Below, in pieces: positions 44,937-53,502 of a stretch of 64,000 bases of DNA; position 1 is the stretch's first letter, and each line of letters begins with the position of its first letter. Source of the DNA: Halomarina pelagica (GTDB lineage Archaea; Halobacteriota; Halobacteria; Halobacteriales; Haloarculaceae). The stretch covers positions 2,480,001 to 2,544,000 of the forward strand of contig NZ_CP100454.1 of the NCBI RefSeq assembly GCF_024228315.1, written 5' to 3'. The position numbers were made by a program, and so were the translations under genes. Under the pieces are notes generated by a model. It searched no databases, was not told the DNA's origin, and saw only the letters and a program-made list of their open reading frames with translations.

Positions 44937-45976
44937 ACGACGCGAACCGCCGGCTCCTCGACGACCTGCTCGCGGGCGAGCACCGCGCGCTCGCCCGGGT
45001 CATCTCCAAGATCGAGGATCGGTCGACGGGCTATCGCGACCTCGTGAGCGCGCTCCACGAGCACACCGGCGACGCGGACGTGATCGGGATCACCGGCAGC
45101 CCCGGTGCCGGCAAGTCCACGCTCGTGGACAAACTCGCCAAACACTACCGGGAGGAGGGACTCACCGTGGGCGTCATCGCGATCGACCCCTCCTCGCCGT
45201 TCACCGGCGGGTCGGTGCTGGGCGATCGCATCCGCATGGCCTCGACCAACGGCGACATGGACGTGTTCTTCCGCTCGATGAGCGCCCGCGGCAGCCTCGG
45301 CGGCCTCTCGACGGCCACCGCCGACGCCGTGAAGGCCCTCGACGCGTTCGGCAAGGACAAGGTCGTCATCGAGACCGTCGGCGCGGGCCAGAACGAGATC
45401 GACGTCGTGAAGGCCGCCGACACGGTCGCCGTCCTCGTCCCGCCCGGCAGCGGCGACGACGTCCAGATGCTCAAGGCGGGCATCCTCGAGATCGGCGACG
45501 TCTTCGTCGTCAACAAGGCCGACATGCCGGGGGCGGACCGGACCGTCCAGGAACTGCGCGAGATGATCCACACCCGCCAGGACTTCACGCGAACTGGACA
45601 CCACGGCGCGGGCGCGATGGAGGCGGTCGCCGAACCGGCGATCGCCGCCGACGAGGATGGGTGGGAGCCCCGCCTCGTCGAGACGGTCGCCAAGACCGGC
45701 GAGGGCGTGACCGACCTCGTGGCGGCGCTCGCCGACCACGCCGCCTACCTCGACGAGTCGGGCGCGCGCGAGGAGCGCGAGCGCCAGCGCTACGCCGAGG
45801 AGATACGCACCCTCCTGCGCGAGGACGTGAACCGGCTGCTGGCCGACGAGATCGACCGACAGGGGGGCCTCGACGCGCTGGTCGAGGCGGTCGTCGAGCG
45901 CGAGCGCGACCCCTACACCGTCGCGGACGACCTGATCGAGCCGCTCGCGGAGTGCCTCGAACGGGATAGTTATTAA
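44933..45976 (+). CDS. meaB: MeaB-type GTPase, methylmalonyl-CoA mutase chaperone
   Basis: The 347-residue G3E GTPase has Walker A GITGSPGAGKSTLVDKL, the switch segment VIAIDPSSPFTGGSVLGDRI, ETVGAGQNEIDV and NKADMPGADR. MeaB protects and reloads the B12 mutase using GTP. ATGA overlap with the mutase subunit gene indicates translational coupling. The family name ArgK is a historical misnomer for this protein type. Confidence 0.95.
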   Translation: MNDANRRLLDDLLAGEHRALARVISKIEDRSTGYRDLVSALHEHTGDADVIGITGSPGAGKSTLVDKLAKHYREEGLTVGVIAIDPSSPFTGGSVLGDRIRMASTNGDMDVFFRSMSARGSLGGLSTATADAVKALDAFGKDKVVIETVGAGQNEIDVVKAADTVAVLVPPGSGDDVQMLKAGILEIGDVFVVNKADMPGADRTVQELREMIHTRQDFTRTGHHGAGAMEAVAEPAIAADEDGWEPRLVETVAKTGEGVTDLVAALADHAAYLDESGAREERERQRYAEEIRTLLREDVNRLLADEIDRQGGLDALVEAVVERERDPYTVADDLIEPLAECLERDSY

Positions 45977-46001
45977 GCGTCAGTCGGTCGTACGCCCGAC
46001 C

Positions 46002-46952
46002 ATGAGACTTCGAACCCTCCTGACCGGGACGGCCGCCGGCGCGGGGCTGCTCGCCGCCGTCAACCGAACGCTCTCCTCGCGGGCGAAGACGCTCCGCCCG
46101 CCGCTCGGTCGGGCGACCGAGGGCTACCGCTGGCGCGGCTTCGACGTATCGTACACCGAAGCGGGCGACCCGGACGCGCCCGACCTCCTCCTGCTGCACG
46201 GCGTCAACGCCGCCGCGTCGAGCGCCGAGTTCGAGGCCGTCTTCGACGCGCTCGCCGAGGACTACCACGTGGTCGCGCCGGACCTCCCCGGCTTCGGGTT
46301 GTCCGACCGCCCGCCGCTCATGTACTCGGCGTCGCTCTACTCGACGTTCGTGGCGGACTTCGCGCACGACGTGACCGACCGGCCGACCGTCGTCGCCTCC
46401 TCGCTGTCGGGGGCGTACGCCGCTCAGGCCGCAGAGACGGTCGACTTCGAGGAACTCGTCCTCGTCTGTCCGACCACCTCCACGATGCCGGGTCGCCGGA
46501 CGTGGCTGCGCTCGCTCCTCCGTGCGCCGCTCGCGGGCGAGGCGCTGTTCAACGCGCTGACGAGCCGACGCTCGCTGCGCTACTTCCAGCGGGATCACGG
46601 CTTCTACGACATGAGCCACGCCGACGACGAGTGGGTGGAGTACCGCTGGCAACTCGCCCACCAGCCCGGCGCGCGCTTCGCGCCCGCGTCGTTCGTGAGC
46701 GGTTTCCTCGATCCCGACGTCGACCTCGGGGAGACGCTCGCCGGTCTCGACGAGCCGATCACGATCGTCTGGGGACGCGACGCCGACATCCTGCCGGTCG
46801 AGCGCGGCGAGGAACTGGCCGAGGCGGCCGACGCCCGGTTCGTCGTCTTCGACGAGACGCTGCTCCTTCCCCACTACGAGCACCCGGCGGAGTTCGCCGC
46901 GCTCGTCCGGGGCGAACTGCCCGCGCGGACGGAGTACGCGAACGTGCAGTAG
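46002..46952 (+). CDS. Alpha/beta hydrolase
   Basis: The 316-residue protein begins with a hydrophobic or lipid-associated segment (LLTGTAAGAGLLAAV) and then has the alpha/beta hydrolase core: LLLLHGVNAA (oxyanion loop), APDLPGFGLSD, the nucleophile elbow VVASSLSGAY with Ser134 (the usual Gly after it is Ser), a late WGRDADILP acid region and PHYEHP for the histidine. Substrate unknown. It follows meaB by 25 bp on the same strand, but functional linkage is unclear. Confidence 0.85.
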   Translation: MRLRTLLTGTAAGAGLLAAVNRTLSSRAKTLRPPLGRATEGYRWRGFDVSYTEAGDPDAPDLLLLHGVNAAASSAEFEAVFDALAEDYHVVAPDLPGFGLSDRPPLMYSASLYSTFVADFAHDVTDRPTVVASSLSGAYAAQAAETVDFEELVLVCPTTSTMPGRRTWLRSLLRAPLAGEALFNALTSRRSLRYFQRDHGFYDMSHADDEWVEYRWQLAHQPGARFAPASFVSGFLDPDVDLGETLAGLDEPITIVWGRDADILPVERGEELAEAADARFVVFDETLLLPHYEHPAEFAALVRGELPARTEYANVQ

Positions 46953-46964
46953 GCCGCTTCGGGA

Positions 46965-47393
46965 TCAACTCCTCCGGACGCGGCCGGAGACGAACCGGAC
47001 GACGTATCCCGCGACGAACCCGGCGCTCCCGAAGACGAGCCCGAATCCGAGCGCGATCTGCAGGTAGTCCCCGAGCGTCGGGGTCCACCCCGGCGGCGCG
47101 GAGAGACCGATCGCTCCGCCGACGAAGAGGCCGAACAGCACGACGCTCGCGAGGACGACGCACGCGGCGAGCCCCCGATTGCGGTACGCGTGAAACGCGT
47201 TGAACCCGACGAGCAGCGTCACGCCGACGGCGTCGGCGACGTCGGATCCCGCGACGTACGCGCCGATGGGGATCGCGGATCCAACCGCGACGACTGCGGC
47301 GGCCGCCAGCGCGGCTACCAGGAGGAACGCGGCGGTCGTCCTCGCGGAGTCACCGAACAGGAAGCCGACGATCGGACGCTGCGTGGAGCGCAT
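46965..47393 (-). CDS. Predicted four-span membrane protein, 142 aa
   Basis: The protein has spans at about 18-42, 46-66, 74-96 and 108-132 and basic ends, with no charged residue pattern typical of a known transporter. No family is recognised. It is convergent with the hydrolase gene with 12 bp between stop codons. Confidence 0.65.
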   Translation of the reverse strand: MRSTQRPIVGFLFGDSARTTAAFLLVAALAAAAVVAVGSAIPIGAYVAGSDVADAVGVTLLVGFNAFHAYRNRGLAACVVLASVVLFGLFVGGAIGLSAPPGWTPTLGDYLQIALGFGLVFGSAGFVAGYVVRFVSGRVRRS

Positions 47394-47518
47394 GACGTTC
47401 GGATCGGCGGGCTCGGACTTGACATTTCGCTACGATACGGTGCTGGTTCGCGGATCGACGGTCACGACCGCCCCGAAGCTCGTTCCGATGCCGAACGGGG
47501 ACGAATCCGTTCCGTTGC

Positions 47519-47947
47519 TCAGCGCGGCACGAACCGCACCAGCCGCTCGCCGGACGTCCTCGACTCGCCGACCGTCGCGCCGACGGTCATCCCCGTCTCG
47601 ACGGCCTCGGGGTCGGCGTCCACGACCCCCGTCAGCCGGACGGTACCGAAGTCGACGACGGCGGTCGCGTACGGCGCGTCGTCGGCGAACTGCGGCGTCG
47701 GGACGCGGACGACGGTGTGGGTCGCGACCGTCCCCGACTCGGGGAGCGGGTGCTCGTCGAGGTCGCGCGCGCCGCAGTGCGGGCAGACGCGCCGGGGCGG
47801 GAGCGATCCGTGGTCGTTCGGACAGCGGAGGTAGTACCCCTCGCCCGCCTCGATCGCGTCGAGCAGGTCGTCGAAGCCGTCGTTTCGACCCCCGCGACCA
47901 CGGTCGCTCCCGCCGGTCGTTCCCTGATCGCGCTCGTCTCCGCTCAC
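47519..47947 (-). CDS. Zn-ribbon/OB-fold (DUF35-type) partner of thiolase
   Basis: The 142-residue protein has an acidic disordered N-terminus, a rubredoxin-like ribbon YLRCPNDHGSLPPRRVCPHCG and an OB-fold (VRVPTPQFADDAPYATAVVD). One position of the first CxxC is Asp, so the metal site may be altered. Such proteins bind a SCP-x-like thiolase and aid acyl-CoA condensation. GTG at 47947 overlaps the thiolase stop, so the two are coupled. Confidence 0.9.
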   Translation of the reverse strand: MSGDERDQGTTGGSDRGRGGRNDGFDDLLDAIEAGEGYYLRCPNDHGSLPPRRVCPHCGARDLDEHPLPESGTVATHTVVRVPTPQFADDAPYATAVVDFGTVRLTGVVDADPEAVETGMTVGATVGESRTSGERLVRFVPR

Positions 47948-49110
47948 GCGACCACCTCCAGCACGTGGACCGTCGCGCTGGCGACCGTGCCGCCCGCGTT
48001 GTGTGCCAGGCCGACGCGCGCGCCGGACGCGTCGGAGGCGCGCGGGTGCGTCCCCGAGAGCAACCGCGCGAGCGAGACCACCTGCGCGACGCCGGTCGCG
48101 CCGACCGGGTGGCCCTTCGCCTTCAGGCCTCCCGAGAGGTTCACCGGCAGGTCGCCGTGGCGGGTCGTCTCGCCGCGCCGGGCCGCGCCGATGCCCTCGC
48201 CGGGGTCGTAGAAGCCGAGCGCCTCGATCGCGAGCACCTCGGCGATCGTGAAGCAGTCGTGGACCTCCGCCACGTCGACGTCGCCGGGGCCGATCCCCGC
48301 GTCGGCGTAGGCCTCCTCGGCGGCGTCGGCGGTCGCGGGTGAGCGGGCGAAGTACTCCCGGTCCTGCAGCGCGAGGTTGTCGCCGCCCTGGCCCGTGCCG
48401 GTGACGGCGACCGGGGCGTCGAGTCCCGCCCGTTCGGCGTAGTCGTCGCTCACGAGCACGGCGGCGCTCGCCCCGTCGGTGATGGGGCAGGAGTCGTAGA
48501 GTCCGAGCGGGTCGGCGATACGCGGCGCGTCGAGCGCCTCCTCGACCGTGATAGACGAGCGGAACTGCGCGTGCTCGTTCGGCAGCGCGTGCTCGTGGTT
48601 CTTCACCGCGACGTGCGCGAGGTCCTCGGCGCTCCCCCCGAACTCCTCGAAGTACGCCCGCGCCATCAGCGCGTAGGCGGCGGGGAAGGTCATCCCGGCG
48701 CGGATCTCGTAGAGGTCGTCCGCGGCGATGGAGAGGCCCTCCGTCGCGCCCGCGGTGCCCATGTTCGTCATGCGCTCGGCCCCGCCGACGAGCACCACGT
48801 CCGCCTCGCCGGTGCGAACGGTTCTCACGGCCTCGCGGACGGCGACGCCGCTCGACGCGCACGCCGACTCGTAGCGCGTCGCGGGCGCGCGGACGCCCAC
48901 GGCCTCGGCCATCTGCGGGCCCATGTGCCCCTGGTGCTCCGCGAGTTCGCCCATGAAGTTCCCGAAGTAGAGATGCTCGATCTCCCCGGGGTCGACCCCC
49001 GCCTCGTCGAGGGCGGCCAGTCCGGCCTCGGCGAACAGGTCGCGCCCGGTGCGGTCCGGGAACCGACCGAAGCGAGTCAGGCCACCTCCCGCAATGCGTA
49101 CCTCTGACAT
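47944..49110 (-). CDS. SCP-x-type thiolase (acetyl-CoA acetyltransferase)
   Basis: The 388-residue thiolase keeps the nucleophile Cys in YESACASSGVAV, the HDCF motif (VHDCFTIAEV) that replaces NEAF in this branch, and GHPVGATG with the catalytic His. It cleaves or condenses acyl-CoA, and the adjacent Zn-ribbon protein is the usual partner in archaea (for example HMG-CoA-type or ketothiolase complexes). In contrast to the protein at 20823, this one has a normal active site. ATG at 49110 is the start. Confidence 0.93.
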   Translation of the reverse strand: MSEVRIAGGGLTRFGRFPDRTGRDLFAEAGLAALDEAGVDPGEIEHLYFGNFMGELAEHQGHMGPQMAEAVGVRAPATRYESACASSGVAVREAVRTVRTGEADVVLVGGAERMTNMGTAGATEGLSIAADDLYEIRAGMTFPAAYALMARAYFEEFGGSAEDLAHVAVKNHEHALPNEHAQFRSSITVEEALDAPRIADPLGLYDSCPITDGASAAVLVSDDYAERAGLDAPVAVTGTGQGGDNLALQDREYFARSPATADAAEEAYADAGIGPGDVDVAEVHDCFTIAEVLAIEALGFYDPGEGIGAARRGETTRHGDLPVNLSGGLKAKGHPVGATGVAQVVSLARLLSGTHPRASDASGARVGLAHNAGGTVASATVHVLEVVA

Positions 49111-49568
49111 GGCCGGACGTAGTTCACTGCCCGGTATATGTCTGCCGTCTATGGACGATGACGCGCCCAACCGGCACGACGATGGACGAATTCGTCTACG
49201 ACGGTTGCCGTCGATCCTCGGCGCGACTCGCTCGGGCGCGCTGGCGAACAGGCGACGCCGGGGCGGGGTCGCGGGGCGCGGCGGCGTCTCCCCGCGAGCA
49301 TCTGGTTCGCGGGGCGTGGCGTCGCACAACCGCAGCCGCCCCGCGACGAACGTCACGTCACACGGACGCTGGTCCCGCTTTCGGATATAAAAGTACGGAC
49401 GGCGGACTGGCTTTACCACCGCCGACGCCAGCGCGGCACCCGCGAGGGAGTGTAACGAGCGAGCGGACCGACGGAACCCCCGAGCGAAGCGAGGGGGTGA
49501 GGAGGGTTTTGCTCCAGCTTTTGCCAGCGAGGCGGCGAAGCCGCCGAGCGCAGCAAAAGGTGGTGGTT
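49111..49568. other. 458-bp intergenic region with a repeat-like hairpin element
   Basis: No gene is supported. The left half is unremarkable GC-rich DNA with a possible promoter patch GATATAAAAG near 49383-49392. The right half (49465-49568) is a hairpin-rich element annotated separately. Confidence 0.5.
49465..49568 (+). repeat. Hairpin-rich repetitive element next to the 95-residue protein gene
   Basis: The element contains CCCCCGAGCGAAGCGAGGGGG-like sequence (49477-49497) and a larger hairpin at 49518-49559 in which CTTTTGC pairs with GCAAAAG and GGCGGC with GCCGCC around GAA. From memory, a sequence reading CCAGCTTTTGCCAGCG to GCAGCAAAAGGTGG recurs in haloarchaeal genomes. Only one copy is in this window. 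It ends at the stop codon of the 95-residue gene, so it may also act as its terminator. Confidence 0.5.
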
Positions 49569-49856
49569 CTAGATCCCCATGTCGCGCGCGGCGTCGGGGA
49601 TCGGGAGGTCGCGGACGGCCACGCCCAGGAGTTCCGCCGCGTGGTCGAGCGCCATGTCGAAGCCGTAGTAGCGCTCCAGTTCGTCGCCCGTCGGGGTCGG
49701 CCGGACCTTCAGCATGGCGTAGCCGTCGACGTTCTGCGCGACCGCGGCGGTCGCGCCGCCCCCCGACCGCTCGAAGGTCAGCACGCGTTCGCCGTCGGTT
49801 TCGAAGTAGCGGGCGGTGACGTCGCCCGCCTCCGCGGCGTCCTCGGAGTCCGTCAT
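49569..49856 (-). CDS. Conserved haloarchaeal protein of unknown function, 95 aa
   Basis: The protein reads VTARYFETDGERVLTFERSG in its first half and ERYYGFDMALDHAAELLGVA in its second, an alternating strand-helix pattern with high acidity. There is no membrane span or cysteine. It appears to belong to a family conserved across haloarchaea (from memory), without a known function. The gene was probably once directly divergent from the small membrane protein at 50905, before the toxin-antitoxin module came between them. Confidence 0.75.
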   Translation of the reverse strand: MTDSEDAAEAGDVTARYFETDGERVLTFERSGGGATAAVAQNVDGYAMLKVRPTPTGDELERYYGFDMALDHAAELLGVAVRDLPIPDAARDMGI

Positions 49857-49890
49857 GACGGGGGATAGGGGGAGCCGCCTGTCGTCTCTA

Positions 49891-49946
49891 TCGGTTCCGG
49901 GCGAGGGTTCAAGTAGGAGAGCGGGACGGGTGGCGGTATGTTCGAC
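49891..49946 (+). repeat. Left direct repeat flanking the VapBC module (promoter plus start codon copy)
   Basis: The first 37 bases (49891-49927) are identical to 50858-50894, and CGGTATGTTCGAC (49934-49946) also matches 50901-50913. The copy includes an ATG at 49938 that opens only six codons (MFDRPR) before a stop. It is a decapitated copy of the upstream region and first codons of the gene at 50905. Confidence 0.85.
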
Positions 49947-50024
49947 CGACCGCGGTGAGTTGCCGCCGTTCGTGGTGGTAGGGGTGGGTAGGGGCTCTGC
50001 CTTCGACGCTATCGGACCGAACGA

Positions 50025-50468
50025 TCACTCGCCGCCGGCGACGGTTTCGGGGGCGAGCCGGTCGATCACGCCGTCGAAACCGTCGTCGAAACTCAGCACC
50101 GAGTCGATGTCGTGCCGGTCGACCATCGCGACGATCGTCGCGTCGGTGAAACTGAGTCCGTGATCGGAGTACCGCTCGTACGCATCGACGGCATCGTCGA
50201 AGAGGGTTGGGGTGAGATACCGGACGTCGATGGCCTCCGGATACCCGTCGCCCCGGATACGTCGACCGAGTTCGACTGCGTCCTCGATGCGACCCGTCCG
50301 TCGGTGCGTGAGCGTCACGACTTCGTCGTAGACGTAGTCGCTCGTGACCGCTCGGCCGAATGCCGCCGACCGAAGGACGCGGTTGAGTGCGGCGACGCCG
50401 ACGTCGTGTCGGCTCGCGTCCGTATCGTGATGTGCGTAGAAGACTCCCGTGTCGACGAAGACGCTCAT
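50025..50468 (-). CDS. vapC: PIN-domain ribonuclease toxin (VapC-like)
   Basis: The 147-residue PIN protein has the acidic active-site set Asp6 (VFVDTGVF), Glu49 (DYVYDEVV), Asp109 (SFTDATIV) and Asp128/Asp129 (LSFDDGFDG). VapC toxins cut tRNA or other RNAs when freed from their antitoxin. It starts inside the end of the antitoxin gene (ATGA overlap), which is the normal order for VapBC. The module is flanked by direct repeats. Confidence 0.93.
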   Translation of the reverse strand: MSVFVDTGVFYAHHDTDASRHDVGVAALNRVLRSAAFGRAVTSDYVYDEVVTLTHRRTGRIEDAVELGRRIRGDGYPEAIDVRYLTPTLFDDAVDAYERYSDHGLSFTDATIVAMVDRHDIDSVLSFDDGFDGVIDRLAPETVAGGE

Positions 50469-50740
50469 CCGTAGAGTGTCTCGTCGATGTCCGCCTCGTC
50501 CGTCTCGACGCCCGAGGAGATCATTCCCTCGTTGAACCGCTCTACCTCCTCGTCCGTGAGCGCGGCCTCCCCCCCGCGGAACGAGTCGACGAACTCCGCG
50601 CGCGACTCGTAGGCCGACTCCACGATACGCGTCAGGATCTCCTGCTGAGTGACCTTCTCCCCGGTCTCGAGTTTGATCTCGGCCTGCAATTCCTCCAGTT
50701 TGGACTTCGTTTCCTCGTCCATCTTGACTGCGGTCGCCAT
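50465..50740 (-). CDS. vapB: VapB-like antitoxin
   Basis: The 91-residue protein has an N-terminal DNA-binding-type region (MATAVKMDEETKSKLEELQA, ribbon-helix-helix-like) and an acidic C-terminal half (DEEVERFNEGMISSGVETDE) that would wrap the PIN toxin. It overlaps vapC by four bases and probably represses its own promoter, where AT-rich sequence before 50740 (CTTAAAC) would be the TATA region. Confidence 0.88.
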   Translation of the reverse strand: MATAVKMDEETKSKLEELQAEIKLETGEKVTQQEILTRIVESAYESRAEFVDSFRGGEAALTDEEVERFNEGMISSGVETDEADIDETLYG

Positions 50741-50857
50741 GGGGGAAGTTACCTCTTAAACCTGGTTAACGTTTCGACCGTAGCTGCGGTCGAGCCCAGA
50801 GAGGTGACGGATGCTCCCTCTATTCGGCTGGATGCTCCGCACTGCGCGACAAGACCG

Positions 50858-50913
50858 TCGGTTCCGGGCGAGGGTTCAAGTAGGAGAGCGGGACCATCGA
50901 CGGTATGTTCGAC
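50858..50913 (+). repeat. Right direct repeat flanking the VapBC module
   Basis: The 37 identical bases end with AAGTAGGAGAGCGGGAC and are followed by the shared CGGTATGTTCGAC, whose ATG (50905) is the working start codon of the small membrane protein gene. The repeat is 967 bp from its left partner. Confidence 0.85.
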
Positions 50914-51114
50914 ACGTTCCGACCGATCCACCTCGCCGCCGTCGCCGTCGTGACCGTCGCGCTCGTCGCGCTCGTCGTCCTCCTGGCCGAGTTCTGGTGG
51001 GTCCTCGCGTCCGCCGGCCTCCTCCTCGCGCTGGTGCTGTTCACCGATCTGTCCGCCGCGTCGGTGCTCGCCCTCCTCGTCCGCGAACTGCTCGACGCCG
51101 GACTCGACGAGTGA
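50905..51114 (+). CDS. Small membrane protein, 69 aa
   Basis: The protein reads MFDTFRPIHLAAVAVV and has two hydrophobic spans (about 9-28 and 30-46) followed by a Leu-rich amphipathic end (VLALLVRELLDAGLDE). No family is recognised. Its promoter and first codons are duplicated 967 bp upstream. It precedes the winged-helix gene by 39 bp. Confidence 0.7.
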   Translation: MFDTFRPIHLAAVAVVTVALVALVVLLAEFWWVLASAGLLLALVLFTDLSAASVLALLVRELLDAGLDE

Positions 51115-51153
51115 ATCGCAAGCCTAGGGGCGCACCGACCCGTCCCCCTCGCC

Positions 51154-51438
51154 ATGGCGAAGTGGCTCGACAGCGGCACCCGGCGCGACGTCTGCGTCGT
51201 CCTCTACGCGGGCGGCGAACTCCGCGCCCCGCAGCTGAAGCGACGGCTGGAGACGCACTACGACGCCCGCCTCGATCCGAAGCGCTTCTACGGCCCGCTC
51301 GACGCCCTGGTCGAGTCCGGCTACGTCGAGCGCCGGGTGGACGGGCTGGACGACGTCTACGCGCTGACGGACGCCGGCGCGCGGGCGGTACGCGATCACT
51401 ACGCGTGGCTCCGGGAGTTGGTCGAGGGCGAGGAGTAG
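51154..51438 (+). CDS. Winged-helix (PadR/phage PhiH1-repressor-like) regulator, 94 aa
   Basis: The protein starts MAKWLDSGTRRDVCVVLYAG, then has a three-helix/wing arrangement with KRFYGPLDALVESGYVERRV and the wing DGLDDVYALTDAGA typical of haloarchaeal PadR-like regulators. It probably binds DNA as a dimer. A target cannot be named. Confidence 0.8.
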   Translation: MAKWLDSGTRRDVCVVLYAGGELRAPQLKRRLETHYDARLDPKRFYGPLDALVESGYVERRVDGLDDVYALTDAGARAVRDHYAWLRELVEGEE

Positions 51439-51463
51439 TCCGGAGGGTTCGCGCGTCGCGGCG

Positions 51464-51874
51464 CTACGCCTCGTCCGCGTCGTCCATCGGGCGCGGCTCG
51501 AACAGGTCGAGTCGGTTCCCGTAGAGGTCCTCGAACTGTACCTCGACGCCCCACGGCCACTCCTCGGGTTCGCCGAGGAACTCGACGCCGGCCTCGCGCA
51601 GGCGGTCGTACTCCGCCCGGCAGTCGTCGGTTGCGAGGACGAACGCCACGTAGTCGGACACCTGGTTCCCGACGCGCTCGCGGTGCTCGTCGGCGTCGGC
51701 GGCCATCAGCGCGAGCTGGGTCGCCTCGGAGTCCGGCGGCGCGACGGTCAGCCAGCGCCCCTCGTCGGTCCGCTCGTCGTCGCGCTTCTCGAACCCGAGC
51801 ACGTCAGTGTAGTACGCGAGCGCCTCGTCCTGGTCCTCGACGAGGACGGTCGCGTGCGAAACGGCTGTTATCAT
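51464..51874 (-). CDS. VOC-family (glyoxalase/dioxygenase fold) protein
   Basis: The 136-residue protein has paired beta-alpha-beta-beta-beta units: ITAVSHATVLVEDQDEALAY with His8, VLGFEKRDDE, and the C-terminal half VQFEDLYGNRLDLFEP with the metal Glu. Members include glyoxalase I, methylmalonyl-CoA epimerase and resistance proteins. The sequence is closer to generic VOC than to methylmalonyl-CoA epimerase. Function unknown. Confidence 0.9.
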   Translation of the reverse strand: MITAVSHATVLVEDQDEALAYYTDVLGFEKRDDERTDEGRWLTVAPPDSEATQLALMAADADEHRERVGNQVSDYVAFVLATDDCRAEYDRLREAGVEFLGEPEEWPWGVEVQFEDLYGNRLDLFEPRPMDDADEA

Positions 51875-51979
51875 AGCTCGATGTTCGATCGGCTACGTGC
51901 GGACAAGAATGCGAGCCTAGCGCGGAGCGAAAGTGATGTCGGAGGGCTCGGAGACGGCGGCGAACGGGCGCTCCGAGGG

Positions 51980-53122
51980 TCAGGAGAGCAGTTGCGCCGC
52001 GATTGTGTTGCGAAGCACTTCGCTCGTCCCCTCGTAGATCTCGTTGAGCTTCGCGTCGCGGTAGAACCGCTCGGCGGGGAAGTCCTTGGTGTAGCCGTAG
52101 CCGCCGTGGATCTGGATGCCCTCGTTCGCGACCTCGCGGGAGACCTCGCTCGCGTAGAGCTTCGCCTGCGCGGCCTCCTTGATGAACGGCTCGCCGCGGA
52201 TCTTCAGGTCGGCCGCCTGGTGCATGAGCAGGCGCGCGGCGCTCGTCTTCGTGTCCATGTCCGCGAGCTTGTGCTGGATGGCCTGGAACTCGGCGATCGG
52301 GCGGTCGAACTGCTCGCGCTCCTGGGAGTAGCGCAGCGCCTCGTCGAGGGCGGCCTGCGCGATGCCGACGCCCCGGGCGGCGATAGTGATGCGCCCGCCG
52401 TTGAGCGTCTTGAGCGCGTGGACGAACCCCTCGCCCTCCTCGTCGAGCAGTCGGTCCTCGGGGATGCGCACGTCGGAGAAGCGCAGTTCGGCGGTGGGAC
52501 AGCCCTTGTCGCCGAGCTTGTCCTCGGTCCCCTCGACGACGAACCCGTCGTCCTCCTCGGGGCGCACGACGAACGAGGAGATGCCCCGCCTGCCCGCGTC
52601 GGGGTCCGTCTTGGCGAACACGGTGACGGTGTCGGCGACGGAGCCGTTGGAGATCCACAGCTTCCCGCCGTCGATCACGTACTCGTCGCCGTCCCTCTCG
52701 GCGGTCGTCCCCATCGCGGGCACGTCGCTGCCCGCCTGCGGCTCCGAGAGCGCGAACGCGCCGATGTCGCGCCCCTCCGCGAGCGGCGTCAGGTACTCCT
52801 CCTTCTGTGCCTCGTCGCCGAACTCGTAGAGCATGTTGCCGGCGAGCGAGGTGTGCGCGGCGACGATGGTACCGAGGCCACCCGATCCCCGCGAGATCTC
52901 CTCGAGGCCGATCGCGTAGGCGTGGTAGTCGAGGCCCGCGCCGCCGTACTCCTCGGGGAAGGGCATGCCCATCAGCCCGAGGTCGCCCATCTCGCGGACG
53001 AGGTCGCGCGGGAACTCGTCGGTCCGGTCGATCTCCGCCGCGACGGGGACGACCTCCTCGTCGACGAACTCGGCGACCATGTCCCGGATCTGCTTCTGCT
53101 CCGCGGAGAGGCTGAAGTCCAT
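51980..53122 (-). CDS. Acyl-CoA dehydrogenase
   Basis: The 380-residue flavoprotein has the standard three-domain layout: N-terminal helices, the middle strands with FALSEPQAGSDVPAMGT, and the C-terminal bundle with the catalytic glutamate in NEIYEGTSEVLRNTIA. It makes 2-enoyl-CoA from acyl-CoA and passes electrons to an ETF. Chain length cannot be predicted. Nearby beta-oxidation enzymes (53503, 47944) fit a fatty or branched acid pathway. Confidence 0.95.
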   Translation of the reverse strand: MDFSLSAEQKQIRDMVAEFVDEEVVPVAAEIDRTDEFPRDLVREMGDLGLMGMPFPEEYGGAGLDYHAYAIGLEEISRGSGGLGTIVAAHTSLAGNMLYEFGDEAQKEEYLTPLAEGRDIGAFALSEPQAGSDVPAMGTTAERDGDEYVIDGGKLWISNGSVADTVTVFAKTDPDAGRRGISSFVVRPEEDDGFVVEGTEDKLGDKGCPTAELRFSDVRIPEDRLLDEEGEGFVHALKTLNGGRITIAARGVGIAQAALDEALRYSQEREQFDRPIAEFQAIQHKLADMDTKTSAARLLMHQAADLKIRGEPFIKEAAQAKLYASEVSREVANEGIQIHGGYGYTKDFPAERFYRDAKLNEIYEGTSEVLRNTIAAQLLS

Positions 53123-53195
53123 AGACTCGGTTGCGGGTGGTCGATCCTGTACTTTTCCCTTCCCGGGGTGGAACGTGCCGCCCCTCGACGGCCGC

Positions 53196-53405
53196 TCAGC
53201 GCCTCCGCTGGTACAGCCGGATCCCGAGTTCGGCCAGGAGTCCGGCGACGCTCCAGCGGTACGCGAGGACCGCCGCGCCGGCGAGCAGCGCCGCGACGCG
53301 CTTGTTCCCGCGGTACAGCGCCAGCCCCGCCTCCGCGAGCATCGAGAGCGCGCTCAGCCGACGCGAGGACCGCGACGCGAGGAATGTACCTAATCCCATA
53401 GGCAT
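53196..53405 (-). CDS. Possible small membrane-associated protein, 69 aa
   Basis: The sequence reads MPMGLGTFLASRSSRRLSAL and two amphipathic or hydrophobic helices (ALLAGAAVLAYRW, SVAGLLAELGIRLY) with a basic C-terminus. A CTATAG box (53406-53411) overlaps the region of the start, so the start at 53399 is an alternative. No family is recognised. The call is tentative because of the biased composition. Confidence 0.4.
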   Translation of the reverse strand: MPMGLGTFLASRSSRRLSALSMLAEAGLALYRGNKRVAALLAGAAVLAYRWSVAGLLAELGIRLYQRRR

Positions 53406-53502
53406 CTATAGGTCCGCCGATCCGAAAAACCCCGGGCCGGCGTGCGCCTGCCGTCCGCCCGACTCCGGATCCGTCCGGACGGTGCGCCGGGTCGCCCGTC
53501 GC

